Positions 18,088-28,967 of a stretch of DNA of 64,000 nucleotides are shown here, in pieces (position 1 is the stretch's first letter; each line of letters opens with the position of its first letter). Source of the stretch: Bdellovibrionales bacterium (GTDB taxonomy: Bacteria; Bdellovibrionota; UBA1018; CAIMNF01); NCBI GenBank assembly GCA_947502835.1, contig CANNBJ010000007.1, forward strand, positions 35,230-99,229. The letters are read 5' to 3'. A program made the translations under genes and the position numbers. The notes below the pieces were generated by a model. The model worked only from the letters and a program-made list of their open reading frames with translations, did no database searches and was not told where the DNA came from.

Positions 18088-21000
18088 ATGCTGACGGTTC
18101 CTTTTGTCGCCGGAAATGTAGTCTCAGACTTTTCGTATTTCAGGAGTGGAAGGACCATTCGGGGAATCGGCTTTTTGTTTTTTCTTGTCGTCCTTTTTTT
18201 TGGATCCGTAGCTGAAGCAGGCACCAACTCTTTTGACCCAATTTGCACCGAGTATGTGGGCCAGAAAAAATTCAAACCCGGCGACACGATCTATTGGGAG
18301 ACCAAGGTGGTTCCCGAATTCGAAAGCGTTTTGAAATCCCCGAGCCTTGAATCAGAAGCTCAACTGAACTCAAAAATGAAGAACATGATGGCCGCCTATG
18401 GACTTCGCGAAAATGAGATCAGCCAGTACAACTCCCAACGCCTGGTTTCGGATTGCGCAAAGACCCCGACGATGGAGGGGTGCTATGCAATGCAGGCCTA
18501 TTGCGTGCGGGATTTCGTTAAAAAAGAGCTGCCAACCTCCGTGATGAACACCCTTGGATGTTTGGAGCCGTACAATCGGCCTTATTGCGGGAAGGCATTT
18601 CAGACAGCGGAGGGAATTGAAGCCAATCTGAATACATTGAAGGCGGTGGATGAAAAATTCTCCAAGGTCTTGGGAGATGCTCGTAAAAAGCCACTTGTTC
18701 CGGAGTATCTTGCCGATGTTGATTCTGCATTTACTGATTATTCAGCAAGAGTTCAGGAAGCGCTGAAGAAAGGGCTCAGTCTCACGAAAGCGATGAGGGA
18801 TGAGCTCGAAAAGACACGAAAGACCTATGAGGAGAACAAGGCGACAATCAAGAACCTAGGTGATGCGGCCAAGGCCTTCGATCAATGCCGGGAATACTTG
18901 AAAGGCGAGGGTCTGAACGACAACCGCTCTTTGGTGGATCAGATTTGCTCGGCAAACGCGAATTCAGTCATTCCACAAGAACTCGCGAGTTTCAGGAAAA
19001 TCATGAAGGATCTTCGGGCGAATGAAAACGAGTTCCGGAGAAAAGACACCTTCTCGCTGGTAAAGGATACTTATGATCACTCCTTGCGGTCGGGTGCAAG
19101 GCAATTCCTTGAATCCTACTTTGGAATCAAGGGATCTCTTCCTGAAAAGAACGCCTACTGCAAAGCTATCGGAGGATGCAACGAGGCATTGAGTGGCGTT
19201 TACGATGAGGTGAGCGCGAATCGAGCGTCGCTCAAAAAGATAGATCGAGTTGCGGAGGCGGCATCCTTCAATCAAGCGGTTGCGAAACTCAACCAGGCCT
19301 GTGCTGATGCTGCGGTCAGCATCCTGAGTGCAAGTGGGACGGCAAATCAGAATTCCATAGCCAAGGTGAACAGTGCGTATTCCGATCTTGTAAACAAAAC
19401 AGGCTTTGGAACACTCATGGGCATGGGGAAATTCAAGGATTCTGTAGGGTCCTTTGATCAGGAGGACTGCCTTGAGGCGGGCGAGGGAATGAAAATCCTG
19501 AGCGCCAATGATCCGAATCTCGATGCGTCACTTCAAGAGGCTCTGAACACGGTTTCCGACAAAATGAAGGAGCTGCAAAAACAAAAGGGATCGATCGTCG
19601 ACTCATCGAATCCGTATCCTGGGCTCCGATACTTCCTTGAGTATGAGCCGCTTTCCCTGCGCGAGGTGGTCCGTCTTCGAAACGACCCTCAAATGGCAAG
19701 TCTCATGTGTCTTGAGATCGACAAGATTTATCGAAAGGAAAAGAACTCTCGTGTGATCACCGGTGTCCTTACCGGACTGGCGATCGCCGGAGCGGTTGCC
19801 GCCACAGTCCTGAGCGGAGGGCTTGCCTCTCCAACACTGGTGGCAGCTCTGGGAATGAGTTCGGTTGCAATCGGAGTGGGAACGGGGGCCGCGGGCTACG
19901 CGAACGCGAAGTACCAAGAAACAAAATACGAGCAATCAGTACAAACCAAGGCTTTTGATGCGCAGCTTGGTCAGAGTCTTGTGGATCAGTATCACTTTCA
20001 GGGAAATGCGGAACTGGTGGGGATTGCGGCCTCGTTTGCACCGGGAGCTGGAAAGCTGCTCTACAAGGGAGCAAGTCAGGTTGCCGTCCGAACCGGACTT
20101 GCGACGAGCGTGGAGCTTGCCTCCAGCACCCTGAATACTGCGGTTCGAACATCCCCGATTGTGATTCAAACGGCAAAACTGACGAAGCCTGCGGCAGATC
20201 TCATTGCGAAGGTGAATGCAGGTGCAAAGGTGTATCTGTCCGAGCTGCAAGTGGCACTTGCCTCGAAGGTCGGGCCGAAAACGATGTCCACAAGTGTCGC
20301 CATGTTCAACGGAATCGCGGATGGAATGGCAACGGATGTGGCGCTCAGTTTTGGTGTCCATGCTCTCGCACATCCGGATCCGTATTCGGAGGAGGGGATG
20401 CTCGATTTGTTGACAGAGCTCGCAATGTCCCGCGGAATTTCTGCAATCGGAAGGTCAGGGGCGGCATTCCTGAATTCGAGAAGGCCGAACTGGAAGATGA
20501 GCATCGGAAAAACCGGGACGCCCGATACGGGCTTCACCAAAAACCCGGAAGTCAAAACCGGTAACACTCCCGGCATGGGAGCCCGCTCCCTGGATCAAAG
20601 CCTGAGGGGTGAGGCGCTTCCGGAGCGAGCAGCTCGGAGCGTGACCCTTCATAATCCGGAAACCGGAGAGCAGTATCGCAGATACAATTATGAATATCGA
20701 CAGGTCATCTGGCAGAATCTCCCCGACGCTGATCCGCTCAAAAAGACATTGAGGACCCTGGATGAAAAGGGTGTAAAGGTCATTGAGTTCAACGGCAGTA
20801 AGAAAGACGGCAATTTTGATGGCCTTTATCTTGGAAAAAAATCAATCACTGATCCCAAAAAGGGCTCCGTTGGCACTTATGAGGTCATTGCGCTGAACTC
20901 GGAGTTGTTCCAGCGGCGTGGAGCAATTTTCAAAATCCTCGAACATGAGGCCGGACATTGGAATACTTTCGGAAAGACCGGAAAGTCCTTTCAGTTCACG

Positions 21001-22434
21001 AAGGGCGGGACCGAGGTGATCCGGGGAGACGGGTTCAAGTACAAGGGGAATCTCGGTTCCTACGGAAAGTTTGCGGCCGCCGATGAGGCGACCCAGTACC
21101 TGAAACAGGGAATGAAGGAGCTGCGCGGAGTTCCAGAGGCTGGAGTGCAGGACCGGTTCCGGGAAAATTTCGATCTTCCCTTGAGCGAGGTGTTCGGCAC
21201 ATCCCACCGGGAGGGGTTTTCGAAGGCGAAGTTCTCGATCGGCAGCTCGAAGGATTTCGCATCCCTCGAAGCGGAACTCCATTCGGATCTCGCAAAACAG
21301 GCAAGAGAGAAGCCCTTTTCAATTGATGAGGCCCTCGATCGCTGGCAGCCCGACGGAAAGTTCGAAATCGAGCTTGAAAGCGGAGGCAATCGCTTGAAGA
21401 AACAATTCGAACTTGATCTGTCAAGGCACGAGGGCGCGCCTCGTGATCAGAAGTCCTTCGATGCCCTGAAGAGGGAGCGAGAAACAATTCGTGGGCAGGA
21501 GCGCGCAAGGATCATCAAAGAATTCGAAAAGTTGGGCACTAGTTCTGAGGAGTTCCGGGATCAGGAGGTGATTGACTATATTGACAGGGAGAGCGTCAGG
21601 GCGGCGGAACGGTTGATGGGGGAGAAGCATCCGTGGCTCAAGGACTTTACGGAGAATTTCTCAAGAGACATGGAAGCGAGGTCGAAGCGTTACACCTCTG
21701 CGGAAACGGAGGGAAAGGAAACGCTCCGGAAGCTCGAGGACGCGGAACGAAGAGGGAAGATCACCCAAAAAGATTACTATGAACTGAGGAGAGCCTTGAC
21801 CCGCGGATCTACGGCACTTCGTCCGGATGGGGCCGGTGGAAAATTGCCCGACGGCGAAAGCTTCAGCTATCATCTGATTCCTGGGGAGCAGCAAAAAGTC
21901 CTGATGCTCTCCAGCAAGGAGGATTATGGCGAGCTTTTGAGAAGGCAGAACCGGAACGAAACCTTGAATCTCAGTCAGGTTGCGAGGCCCGGCCTTGCGA
22001 ACGTGAGGGATGGAAAGGTTTTGGTGTTGCAGGGATCCGGACGCTGGGAGAAGACGTCTGGTGACGGCTATGTGGATGTATTTGTTCCGGAATCCGCAGT
22101 TTTGCCTGCCAATGCCATCACCCTTGAAAAAGGAGTGAGCAAGGAACAGGTGAGAACCGTGAATCTTCTCTCTTCCCGCGGAAATGCAGGCACGAACCCT
22201 GAGTTCATGGACCTGAAGCTGAACCGGATGGAGGAACGATTTAAACGAGTGCTCATTCCAAAGTCCGAAGTGTCAGCACCTTTCTCGGGGCCCGGTCAGC
22301 AGTTGGATGAATTGATGAACCAGGGGCTGCAGCAGGATCCGGCCAAGTTCAATGGCATCTTCTCCTCCCCCGAGTGGAAGAAATGGAATACGGATCAGCG
22401 ACTGAAGCGCATGCGGGAGCTCTTTCCGGAATAG
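18088..22434 (+). CDS. Giant exported protein of unknown function with HEXXH motif
   Basis: 1448 aa; N-terminal hydrophobic segment GIGFLFFLVVLFFGSVAEAG; central Gly/Ala hydrophobic stretch VITGVLTGLAIAGAVAATVLSGGLASPTLVAALGMSSVAIGVG; ILEHEAGHW (codons 20944-20958). Confidence 0.8.
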   Translation: MLTVPFVAGNVVSDFSYFRSGRTIRGIGFLFFLVVLFFGSVAEAGTNSFDPICTEYVGQKKFKPGDTIYWETKVVPEFESVLKSPSLESEAQLNSKMKNMMAAYGLRENEISQYNSQRLVSDCAKTPTMEGCYAMQAYCVRDFVKKELPTSVMNTLGCLEPYNRPYCGKAFQTAEGIEANLNTLKAVDEKFSKVLGDARKKPLVPEYLADVDSAFTDYSARVQEALKKGLSLTKAMRDELEKTRKTYEENKATIKNLGDAAKAFDQCREYLKGEGLNDNRSLVDQICSANANSVIPQELASFRKIMKDLRANENEFRRKDTFSLVKDTYDHSLRSGARQFLESYFGIKGSLPEKNAYCKAIGGCNEALSGVYDEVSANRASLKKIDRVAEAASFNQAVAKLNQACADAAVSILSASGTANQNSIAKVNSAYSDLVNKTGFGTLMGMGKFKDSVGSFDQEDCLEAGEGMKILSANDPNLDASLQEALNTVSDKMKELQKQKGSIVDSSNPYPGLRYFLEYEPLSLREVVRLRNDPQMASLMCLEIDKIYRKEKNSRVITGVLTGLAIAGAVAATVLSGGLASPTLVAALGMSSVAIGVGTGAAGYANAKYQETKYEQSVQTKAFDAQLGQSLVDQYHFQGNAELVGIAASFAPGAGKLLYKGASQVAVRTGLATSVELASSTLNTAVRTSPIVIQTAKLTKPAADLIAKVNAGAKVYLSELQVALASKVGPKTMSTSVAMFNGIADGMATDVALSFGVHALAHPDPYSEEGMLDLLTELAMSRGISAIGRSGAAFLNSRRPNWKMSIGKTGTPDTGFTKNPEVKTGNTPGMGARSLDQSLRGEALPERAARSVTLHNPETGEQYRRYNYEYRQVIWQNLPDADPLKKTLRTLDEKGVKVIEFNGSKKDGNFDGLYLGKKSITDPKKGSVGTYEVIALNSELFQRRGAIFKILEHEAGHWNTFGKTGKSFQFTKGGTEVIRGDGFKYKGNLGSYGKFAAADEATQYLKQGMKELRGVPEAGVQDRFRENFDLPLSEVFGTSHREGFSKAKFSIGSSKDFASLEAELHSDLAKQAREKPFSIDEALDRWQPDGKFEIELESGGNRLKKQFELDLSRHEGAPRDQKSFDALKRERETIRGQERARIIKEFEKLGTSSEEFRDQEVIDYIDRESVRAAERLMGEKHPWLKDFTENFSRDMEARSKRYTSAETEGKETLRKLEDAERRGKITQKDYYELRRALTRGSTALRPDGAGGKLPDGESFSYHLIPGEQQKVLMLSSKEDYGELLRRQNRNETLNLSQVARPGLANVRDGKVLVLQGSGRWEKTSGDGYVDVFVPESAVLPANAITLEKGVSKEQVRTVNLLSSRGNAGTNPEFMDLKLNRMEERFKRVLIPKSEVSAPFSGPGQQLDELMNQGLQQDPAKFNGIFSSPEWKKWNTDQRLKRMRELFPE

Positions 22435-22840
22435 GTCTCCACCGATTTCGTTTCAAGCCTGCATCGTCCGACTCCTTCAATTCCGATCTTTCTTCTTGCC
22501 ATCTTGTGCCACCTTCGGTAGAAGTAACGGCTTGTCGCACCAAATTTAGCTCTGCTACTACATTTCGCAGGCTGTCTTGGTTAAAAATGTCATACAGATG
22601 ACATCTCTCTCCCCAAAGGAAGAGCCGAGGCGAGGCGTAAATGGCGAAATTCGGGTGAAAGACGCTCGTTTCGAGGGGGTTCCCTCAAAAACAAGAGTCT
22701 CCGGGTTTCAGTCACTGTGAAGGATGAGAGCGTATTCGGTCGTTAGTTGAATAGAAAACCTCAAGCGCTCCTTGGCGTGGTTGTGTTTCACCGGTTGTCG
22801 GTGTTTCCCGCCCGAAAAGGACGACGAAAGAAGGAATGAT

Positions 22841-23155
22841 ATGGCAGTCGCAGAACACAAGATTCGCATCAAACTCAAGGCGTTTGATCACCGCGTTTTG
22901 GATAAATCTGTGTGGGAAATCGTGAACACCGCAAAGAGAACCGGCGCGGTGGTTCGTGGTCCAATCCCCCTCCCCACAGTCATCAACAAGTACACAGTGC
23001 TTCGCTCTCCTCACGTGGACAAGAAATCCCGCGAGCAATTCGAAGTCAGAACCCACAAGCGTCTTTTGGACATCGTGGAACCAACCCAGCAGACCATCGA
23101 TTCTTTGATGAAGCTCGATTTGTCCGCAGGCGTGGATGTGGAGATTAAATCTTAA
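22841..23155 (+). CDS. rpsJ: 30S ribosomal protein S10
   Basis: [41 protein letters not shown]. Confidence 0.97.
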   Translation: MAVAEHKIRIKLKAFDHRVLDKSVWEIVNTAKRTGAVVRGPIPLPTVINKYTVLRSPHVDKKSREQFEVRTHKRLLDIVEPTQQTIDSLMKLDLSAGVDVEIKS

Positions 23156-23238
23156 GTTTTTGAAAACGGAGTCGGCACTCGCGGGTAACCGCGAAGATGA
23201 GACGGCCTCCAGACCCAAAAATACAAATAGGTGAGGTT

Positions 23239-23940
23239 ATGGAACAAACTACTGAAACACAAGCGAATGCAACATCTGCGACGCTCTCGACCGGACTCGG
23301 TGGAGTCCTTGGCGTAAAGGCCGGGATGACCCAGGTTTATGGTGAAGATGGTCGCTCCCTTGCGGTAACTGTGATCGAAATCAAGAAGAACACAGTGACT
23401 CAAGTCAAAAAGTCCGACAAACACGGGTACTCCGCGGTTCAAGTCGGATTTCTTCCCAAGAAAGATTCTCGCGTGAATAGCGCTGAAAAGGGTCATTTTA
23501 AAAAGTCCGGCCAGCCCGGATTCTACCATGCCCAGGAGTTCCGCTTTGCGGACGACAAGGGTCTTGAAGGTTTGGCAGAAGGCATGAGCCTGACCGCCGA
23601 GTTCATCAAGGCCGGCGATCTGATCGACGTAAGCGCGGTAAGCAAAGGAAAAGGCTTTCAGGGCGTAATGAAGCGTTATCACTATGCCGGGGGCTTCAAG
23701 TCCCACGGGGCGTCCGTTTCCCACCGCCAGATCGGTTCCATCGGGAACCGCGCGGATCCGGGTAAGGTGTTCAAGGGCAAGAAAATGCCCGGACACATGG
23801 GCCACAAAAAAGTATCCATCCAGAACCTCAAAGTGGTTCGGGTTGATCTCGACCAGGGAATCGTACTGGTTCACGGAAGCGTGCCGGGCCCGATCAGCGG
23901 CATCGTGACCATTCAAAAAGCAGTAAAGGCTGAGGTGTAA
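23239..23940 (+). CDS. rplC: 50S ribosomal protein L3
   Basis: GVKAGMTQVYGEDG...GKGFQGVMKRYHYAGGFKSHGASVSHR. Confidence 0.96.
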   Translation: MEQTTETQANATSATLSTGLGGVLGVKAGMTQVYGEDGRSLAVTVIEIKKNTVTQVKKSDKHGYSAVQVGFLPKKDSRVNSAEKGHFKKSGQPGFYHAQEFRFADDKGLEGLAEGMSLTAEFIKAGDLIDVSAVSKGKGFQGVMKRYHYAGGFKSHGASVSHRQIGSIGNRADPGKVFKGKKMPGHMGHKKVSIQNLKVVRVDLDQGIVLVHGSVPGPISGIVTIQKAVKAEV

Positions 23941-23941
23941 G

Positions 23942-24571
23942 ATGCCATCTTTAGAACTGTTCAATCAGAAAAAAGAAAAAGTCGGCAACATCAATCTGAG
24001 TGATGCGGTTTTCGCAACCGAGATCAATCGTGGTCTGGTTCATCAGGTGGTGAAGGCTCAACTCGCGGAGCGCCGTCAGGGAACCGCGAAAACAAAAGTT
24101 AAATCCGAAGTGCGTGGCGGTGGAGCAAAGCCGTTCAAGCAAAAGGGAACCGGGAATGCACGTCAGGGTTCGACTCGTTCGCCACTCATGGTGGGCGGCG
24201 GTCAGAACTTCGGACCCCAGCCTCGTTCCTATGCAGAACGCACTCCGAAGGAAATGGTCAAAGGAGCTCTTCGCTCGGCCCTTTCTGATCGGGTGAAGGC
24301 GGCTCGCGTGATTGTCCTCGACAAGCTCACGTTCGCAAAGCCAAAGACCTCGGATGCTGAAAAAGTGATCAAGGATACCTTCAAGCTCGACAAGGTTCTT
24401 GTGATTGCAACTGCGGATCAGAATGTCGAACTTTCCATGAGGAACCTGAAGGGTGTTCGCATGCTTCGTACCGAAGGCCTGAATGTGTACGACATCCTCA
24501 AGCACGATTGGCTCATGATGACCCAGGACGCGGTGAAGGCGATCGAAACCCGTCTCGGAGTGGAGAAGTAA
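23942..24571 (+). CDS. rplD: 50S ribosomal protein L4
   Basis: RRQGTAKTKVKSEVRGGGAKPFKQKGTGNARQGSTRSP. Confidence 0.96.
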   Translation: MPSLELFNQKKEKVGNINLSDAVFATEINRGLVHQVVKAQLAERRQGTAKTKVKSEVRGGGAKPFKQKGTGNARQGSTRSPLMVGGGQNFGPQPRSYAERTPKEMVKGALRSALSDRVKAARVIVLDKLTFAKPKTSDAEKVIKDTFKLDKVLVIATADQNVELSMRNLKGVRMLRTEGLNVYDILKHDWLMMTQDAVKAIETRLGVEK

Positions 24572-24572
24572 C

Positions 24573-24869
24573 ATGCAAGAAAAAATCTTTAGCGTAATCA
24601 AGCGACCTGTGGTGAGCGAGAAGAGCACGGCTCTTGCCGAAGTGGCGAATCGCTACGTGTTCGAAGTGGACGCATCCGCATCCAAGCCTGAAATCAAGTC
24701 TGCCGTGGAGCAGCTCTTCAAGGTGAAGGTGAAGGCAGTGAACACCAGCATGATGCACGGTAAAAACAAGCGCTCCGGACGTTTCGAGTTCAAGCGCTCC
24801 AATTGGAAGAAAGCTGTGATCACCCTGGCTCCGGGCCAGAAGATCGAGCTTTTCCAGGTAAAACAGTAA
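24573..24869 (+). CDS. rplW: 50S ribosomal protein L23
   Basis: VIKRPVVSEKSTALAEVANRYVFEVDASASKPEIKSAVEQLF. Confidence 0.96.
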   Translation: MQEKIFSVIKRPVVSEKSTALAEVANRYVFEVDASASKPEIKSAVEQLFKVKVKAVNTSMMHGKNKRSGRFEFKRSNWKKAVITLAPGQKIELFQVKQ

Positions 24870-24891
24870 TTGGGTGATAGAGGAATAGATT

Positions 24892-25722
24892 ATGGCAGTG
24901 AAAACGTTTAAGCCGACAACCCCGACCCTCCGGTTCAAGACCGTGGCGGACTTCTCGGTTCTGACCAAGAAGTCGGAACAGCCTAGCCGTCCGAACCGTC
25001 TCCGGACTTTCAAAAACAAATCCGGTGGACGGAACGTACACGGGCGCATCACCGTTCAGCAGATCGGTGGCGGACACAAGCACCACTATCGCTTGATTGA
25101 TTTCAAGCGGAACAAGGAAGGCGTGACTGGAACCGTTGCATCCATTGAATACGATCCGAATCGTACAGCTTGGATCGCTTTGGTGAACTACGCAGATGGA
25201 GACAAGCGCTTCATTATCGCTCCCGAAGGACTCAAGGTCGGCGACAAGGTGATCTCCAGCAATAGCGCGGACATCAAGCCGGGCAACAGCCTTCAGATCT
25301 TCAATATTCCTGTCGGTACTTTCCTTCACAACATCGAAGTTGAGCCAGGCAAGGGCGGAAAGCTCGCCCGTTCCGCGGGCAGCTACGGTCAGCTGATGGC
25401 GAAGGAAACCGAATATGCACAGGTTCGTATGCCAAGCGGTGAGATCCGCCTGATTCATATCAACTGTCGCGCATCCATCGGCCAGGTATCGAACCTTGAG
25501 CACGAGAACGTGACAATCGGTAAAGCAGGTCGTACTCGCTGGATGGGGATTCGTCCGACCGTCCGCGGTGTGGCGAAAAACCCTGTTGACCATCCGATGG
25601 GTGGTGGTGAAGGCAAGAGCTCCGGCGGTCGTCATCCGACGACTCCGTGGGGTAAGCCGACCAAAGGTTATAAAACCCGTAAAAACAAGCGCACCGACGC
25701 TTTCATCGTGAAACGCGCTTAA
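24892..25722 (+). CDS. rplB: 50S ribosomal protein L2
   Basis: [32 protein letters not shown]...[34 protein letters not shown]. Confidence 0.97.
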   Translation: MAVKTFKPTTPTLRFKTVADFSVLTKKSEQPSRPNRLRTFKNKSGGRNVHGRITVQQIGGGHKHHYRLIDFKRNKEGVTGTVASIEYDPNRTAWIALVNYADGDKRFIIAPEGLKVGDKVISSNSADIKPGNSLQIFNIPVGTFLHNIEVEPGKGGKLARSAGSYGQLMAKETEYAQVRMPSGEIRLIHINCRASIGQVSNLEHENVTIGKAGRTRWMGIRPTVRGVAKNPVDHPMGGGEGKSSGGRHPTTPWGKPTKGYKTRKNKRTDAFIVKRA

Positions 25723-25736
25723 GAAGGAGAATCCAC

Positions 25737-26033
25737 GTGGCAAGATCATTGAAAAAAGGACCATTCTGCGACGATCACCTGATGAAAAAGTGTGAGGCGT
25801 CCAAAGCCGCAAATGACAAGAAGGTCATCAAGACCTGGTCTCGTCGGTCGACAGTGCTCCCGGATTTCGTGGGCCTGACGCTCGCGGTTCACAACGGCCG
25901 CAAGTTCGTACCGGTTTATGTGACCGAGAACATGGTGGGACACAAGCTCGGGGAATTTGCTCCGACCCGTACCTTCCATGGCCACACTCCTGCTGAGAAG
26001 AAAGCAGAAGCAGCTGCCCCTGCAGCCAAGTAA
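25737..26033 (+). CDS. rpsS: 30S ribosomal protein S19
   Basis: GTG start; [18 protein letters not shown]...[51 protein letters not shown]. Confidence 0.97.
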   Translation: MARSLKKGPFCDDHLMKKCEASKAANDKKVIKTWSRRSTVLPDFVGLTLAVHNGRKFVPVYVTENMVGHKLGEFAPTRTFHGHTPAEKKAEAAAPAAK

Positions 26034-26048
26034 GGGCACTGAAGGAGA

Positions 26049-26432
26049 ATGATGATGGAAACCATGGCAAGTTTGACAAATATCAGAGTGACTCCCCGAA
26101 AACTCGGGATGCTTGCGGATGAAGTTCGCGGAAAGCCGGTAGCGGCTGCGGTGAACTACCTCGCGCTCGCTCCCCAGCGTAGGCTCGCTTCCTTGATCTC
26201 GGGCGTTCTGAAGAGCGCGGTTGCAAATGCCGAGCAAAAGGGAACAATGGACATCGACCAACTGGTCGTGAGCCGGATCCTGGTGAGCAAGGGCCCGACG
26301 TTGAAGCGCTTCAAGTCGCGCGCAAAGGGGTCTGCCAGCCGGATCCTGAAGTACACCAGCCACCTCAAGGTGTTCGTCGCTGAAACCACAACCAAGAAGG
26401 CCAAGAAAACGGCCACTGCGAAAAAGGCGTAA
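26049..26432 (+). CDS. rplV: 50S ribosomal protein L22
   Basis: [21 protein letters not shown]...[37 protein letters not shown]. Confidence 0.95.
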   Translation: MMMETMASLTNIRVTPRKLGMLADEVRGKPVAAAVNYLALAPQRRLASLISGVLKSAVANAEQKGTMDIDQLVVSRILVSKGPTLKRFKSRAKGSASRILKYTSHLKVFVAETTTKKAKKTATAKKA

Positions 26433-26443
26433 GGAGAAGGATC

Positions 26444-27127
26444 ATGGGTCAGAAGGTACATCCAGTTGGATTCCGTTTGGGCGTTACCAAAACTTGGGAA
26501 AGCCGTTGGTACGCAAAGAAAGACTACGCGAAACTTCTTCATGAAGATCTGAAGCTCCGCAAGGAACTGAAGACCAAGCTCTTTTCTGCCGGGATCGCGA
26601 AGATCGAGATCGAACGTGCAGCAAACAAAGTGAAGATCAATGTTCACACCGCCCGTCCCGGGATCGTTATCGGGAAAAAGGGTGCCGGAGTGGATCAGCT
26701 TCGCGGCGAAATCCAGAAGTTTTCCTCAAGCGAAGTTCTCTTGAACATCATCGAAGTGAAGAACCCTGAAGCAAATGCGACCCTCATTGCCGAGAACGTC
26801 GCAGCCCAGCTCGAAAAGCGGGTTGCGTTCCGTCGAGCCATGAAGAAGTGCATGACTGCAGCCTTCAAGCAAGGAATCAAGGGAATCAAGATTCGCGTGG
26901 CAGGCCGTCTCGGTGGAGCCGAGATTGCTCGCGCAGAGTGGTACAGCGAAGACAGCGTACCTCTTCACACCCTTCGTGCGAATATCGACTACGGTACAGC
27001 TGAAGGGCACACGGTTTATGGAATCATCGGCGTGAAAGTATGGGTTTACAGTGGCGAAACCCAGACTCTGAAGCGTCAAGCTGCGGCAGAAGCGAAAGCT
27101 CTTCAGGCCAGCGGAAACACGAATTGA
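26444..27127 (+). CDS. rpsC: 30S ribosomal protein S3
   Basis: [24 protein letters not shown]...[10 protein letters not shown]. Confidence 0.97.
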   Translation: MGQKVHPVGFRLGVTKTWESRWYAKKDYAKLLHEDLKLRKELKTKLFSAGIAKIEIERAANKVKINVHTARPGIVIGKKGAGVDQLRGEIQKFSSSEVLLNIIEVKNPEANATLIAENVAAQLEKRVAFRRAMKKCMTAAFKQGIKGIKIRVAGRLGGAEIARAEWYSEDSVPLHTLRANIDYGTAEGHTVYGIIGVKVWVYSGETQTLKRQAAAEAKALQASGNTN

Positions 27128-27144
27128 GAGGCAGGAGATAGGTC

Positions 27145-27642
27145 ATGTTGACGCCAAAACGAGTGAAATGGAGAAAACAAGCAAAGGGGAAGAACCGCGG
27201 ACGCGCTGAAAAAGGCTCCGGTGGCGCCCTTTTCTTCGGCGAATTCGGACTTCAGGCTGCAGAATGCGGCCGGATCACCGCGAAGCAGATTGAAGCTGCG
27301 CGGGTTGCGATGACCCGTCACGTAAAGCGTGGCGGTAACATCTGGGTAAGGATTTTCCCTCACAAGCCGATCACCAAGAAGCCTGCTGAAACCCGGATGG
27401 GATCCGGAAAAGGCGGCGTGGAAGAGTGGGCGGCGGTCATCAAGCCGGGCCGGATCATTTTTGAAATGGCCGGAATTCCCCAAAATGAAGCTTTCGAAGC
27501 GCTTCGTCTGGCGAGCCACAAACTTCCCCTGAAGTTCAAGCTCATCAACAAGCAAATCGAGGCGACTGCCCTTGCGAAACGTGCTGCCAAGTCGGCCGAG
27601 AGAGCAAAGGCAACTGCAGCTGCGAAAGCGGCGGCGAAGTAA
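27145..27642 (+). CDS. rplP: 50S ribosomal protein L16
   Basis: [19 protein letters not shown]...[39 protein letters not shown]. Confidence 0.97.
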   Translation: MLTPKRVKWRKQAKGKNRGRAEKGSGGALFFGEFGLQAAECGRITAKQIEAARVAMTRHVKRGGNIWVRIFPHKPITKKPAETRMGSGKGGVEEWAAVIKPGRIIFEMAGIPQNEAFEALRLASHKLPLKFKLINKQIEATALAKRAAKSAERAKATAAAKAAAK

Positions 27643-27654
27643 GGAGAGATTCAA

Positions 27655-27855
27655 GTGGCAAAGAAGAAGTTGGAAGGATTGAAGAATCTTTCAGAAAAAG
27701 AAATGAATCAGAAGATCAGCGACAACCGCAAGGCCCTCTTCGAAGCGAAGATCAAGCTCGCGACCGGTCAGCTTGAGAACACTGCAATGATCTGGAAGCT
27801 CCGCAAGGAGATCGCGCGCGTGAAGACATTCCTCACGCAGAAAGCTTCCAAGTAG
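27655..27855 (+). CDS. rpmC: 50S ribosomal protein L29
   Basis: [50 protein letters not shown]; position in operon. Confidence 0.93.
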   Translation: MAKKKLEGLKNLSEKEMNQKISDNRKALFEAKIKLATGQLENTAMIWKLRKEIARVKTFLTQKASK

Positions 27856-27869
27856 GTTGAGAGGATTTT

Positions 27870-28223
27870 ATGGCAGAGACGAAAGCAAAGACAGTTAAGG
27901 CAAAAGCGAAGGCGACTCCTGCAACCACTCCGGCAGCGGCAACGGGTGCAAAGCGCCCGCACAAGCGCTCCATGGTGGGAACCGTGGTGAGTGACAAGAT
28001 GGAGAAGACCTGTGTGGTTCGCGTTGAGCGCCAGGTTCGTGAGGGGATGTACGGCAAATACATCACCAAGGCGAACAAGTTCAAGGCTCACAACGAAGGC
28101 AATCGTGCAAAGGCCGGCGACCTGGTCCGCATCATCGAGTCCCGCCCGCTCTCTCGCGAGAAGCGTTGGGCGGTGGAGCAGATCATTCGGGCAGCGTCCT
28201 CTGAAATGCTGCACAAGGCCTGA
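27870..28223 (+). CDS. rpsQ: 30S ribosomal protein S17 with Lys/Ala-rich N-terminal extension
   Basis: [41 protein letters not shown]. Confidence 0.95.
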   Translation: MAETKAKTVKAKAKATPATTPAAATGAKRPHKRSMVGTVVSDKMEKTCVVRVERQVREGMYGKYITKANKFKAHNEGNRAKAGDLVRIIESRPLSREKRWAVEQIIRAASSEMLHKA

Positions 28224-28249
28224 TCAGGAAGGATTAAAGGAGATTTCAA

Positions 28250-28618
28250 ATGATTCAGATGCAAACCAGACTTGATGTCGCAGATAACTCCGGGGCCCGC
28301 TCCGTGATGTGTATCAAGGTTCTCGGCGGAACCCGCCGGAAATATGCAACGATTGGCGACGTGATCGTCGTGTCCGTAAAGGATGCGATCCCCAATTCCA
28401 AGGTGAAAAAAGGGGACATCATGAAGGCCGTGATCGTCAGAACTGCCAAGGAAGTGAACCGGAAGGATGGCTCGTACATTCGTTTCGATAACAACTCAGC
28501 GGTGCTGATCAACGCCCAGAACGAACCGGTGGGAACCCGTATTTTCGGACCGGTGGCAAGGGAGCTTCGTGCAAAGAATTTCATGAAGATCATCTCTCTC
28601 GCGCCAGAAGTGATTTAA
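28250..28618 (+). CDS. rplN: 50S ribosomal protein L14
   Basis: [48 protein letters not shown]. Confidence 0.97.
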   Translation: MIQMQTRLDVADNSGARSVMCIKVLGGTRRKYATIGDVIVVSVKDAIPNSKVKKGDIMKAVIVRTAKEVNRKDGSYIRFDNNSAVLINAQNEPVGTRIFGPVARELRAKNFMKIISLAPEVI

Positions 28619-28635
28619 CGGGATAGAGGTCGATT

Positions 28636-28950
28636 ATGACAAAGCTGTTTATTCGTAAAAATGACATGGTTGCCGTGACTGCCGGAAAAGACAAGGGCAA
28701 GCAGGGCAAGGTACTCAAAGTGGATGTTGCCGCGATGAAATTGACCATCGAAGGCATCAACATGATCAAGCGTCATGTGAAGCCATCCCAGACCAACCCC
28801 CAGGGCGGCATCGTTTCGAAAGAATCCCCGATTCATTACTCGAACGTGATGCTCATCAGCCCTACAACCAAAAAGCCGGTGCGGGCGAGCAAGTTCTCGC
28901 GCGGCAAGAAAGGCGAGCTGATTGAAAAGTCGGCTTCCGCTAAAAAGTGA
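28636..28950 (+). CDS. rplX: 50S ribosomal protein L24
   Basis: KNDMVAVTAGKDKGKQGKVLKVDVAAMKLTIEGINMIKRHVKPSQTNPQGGI. Confidence 0.96.
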   Translation: MTKLFIRKNDMVAVTAGKDKGKQGKVLKVDVAAMKLTIEGINMIKRHVKPSQTNPQGGIVSKESPIHYSNVMLISPTTKKPVRASKFSRGKKGELIEKSASAKK

Positions 28951-28967
28951 TTCTGGAGGATTGATCC

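Noticed and set aside
24820-25812. Long antisense ORFs opposite ribosomal protein genes (e.g. 330 aa at 24820-25812, 290 aa at 30282-31154, 291 aa at 33115-33990)
   Set aside because: Biased codon usage in highly expressed genes leaves the opposite strand open; peptides are His/Ser/Arg-rich without family motifs and overlap confident CDSs
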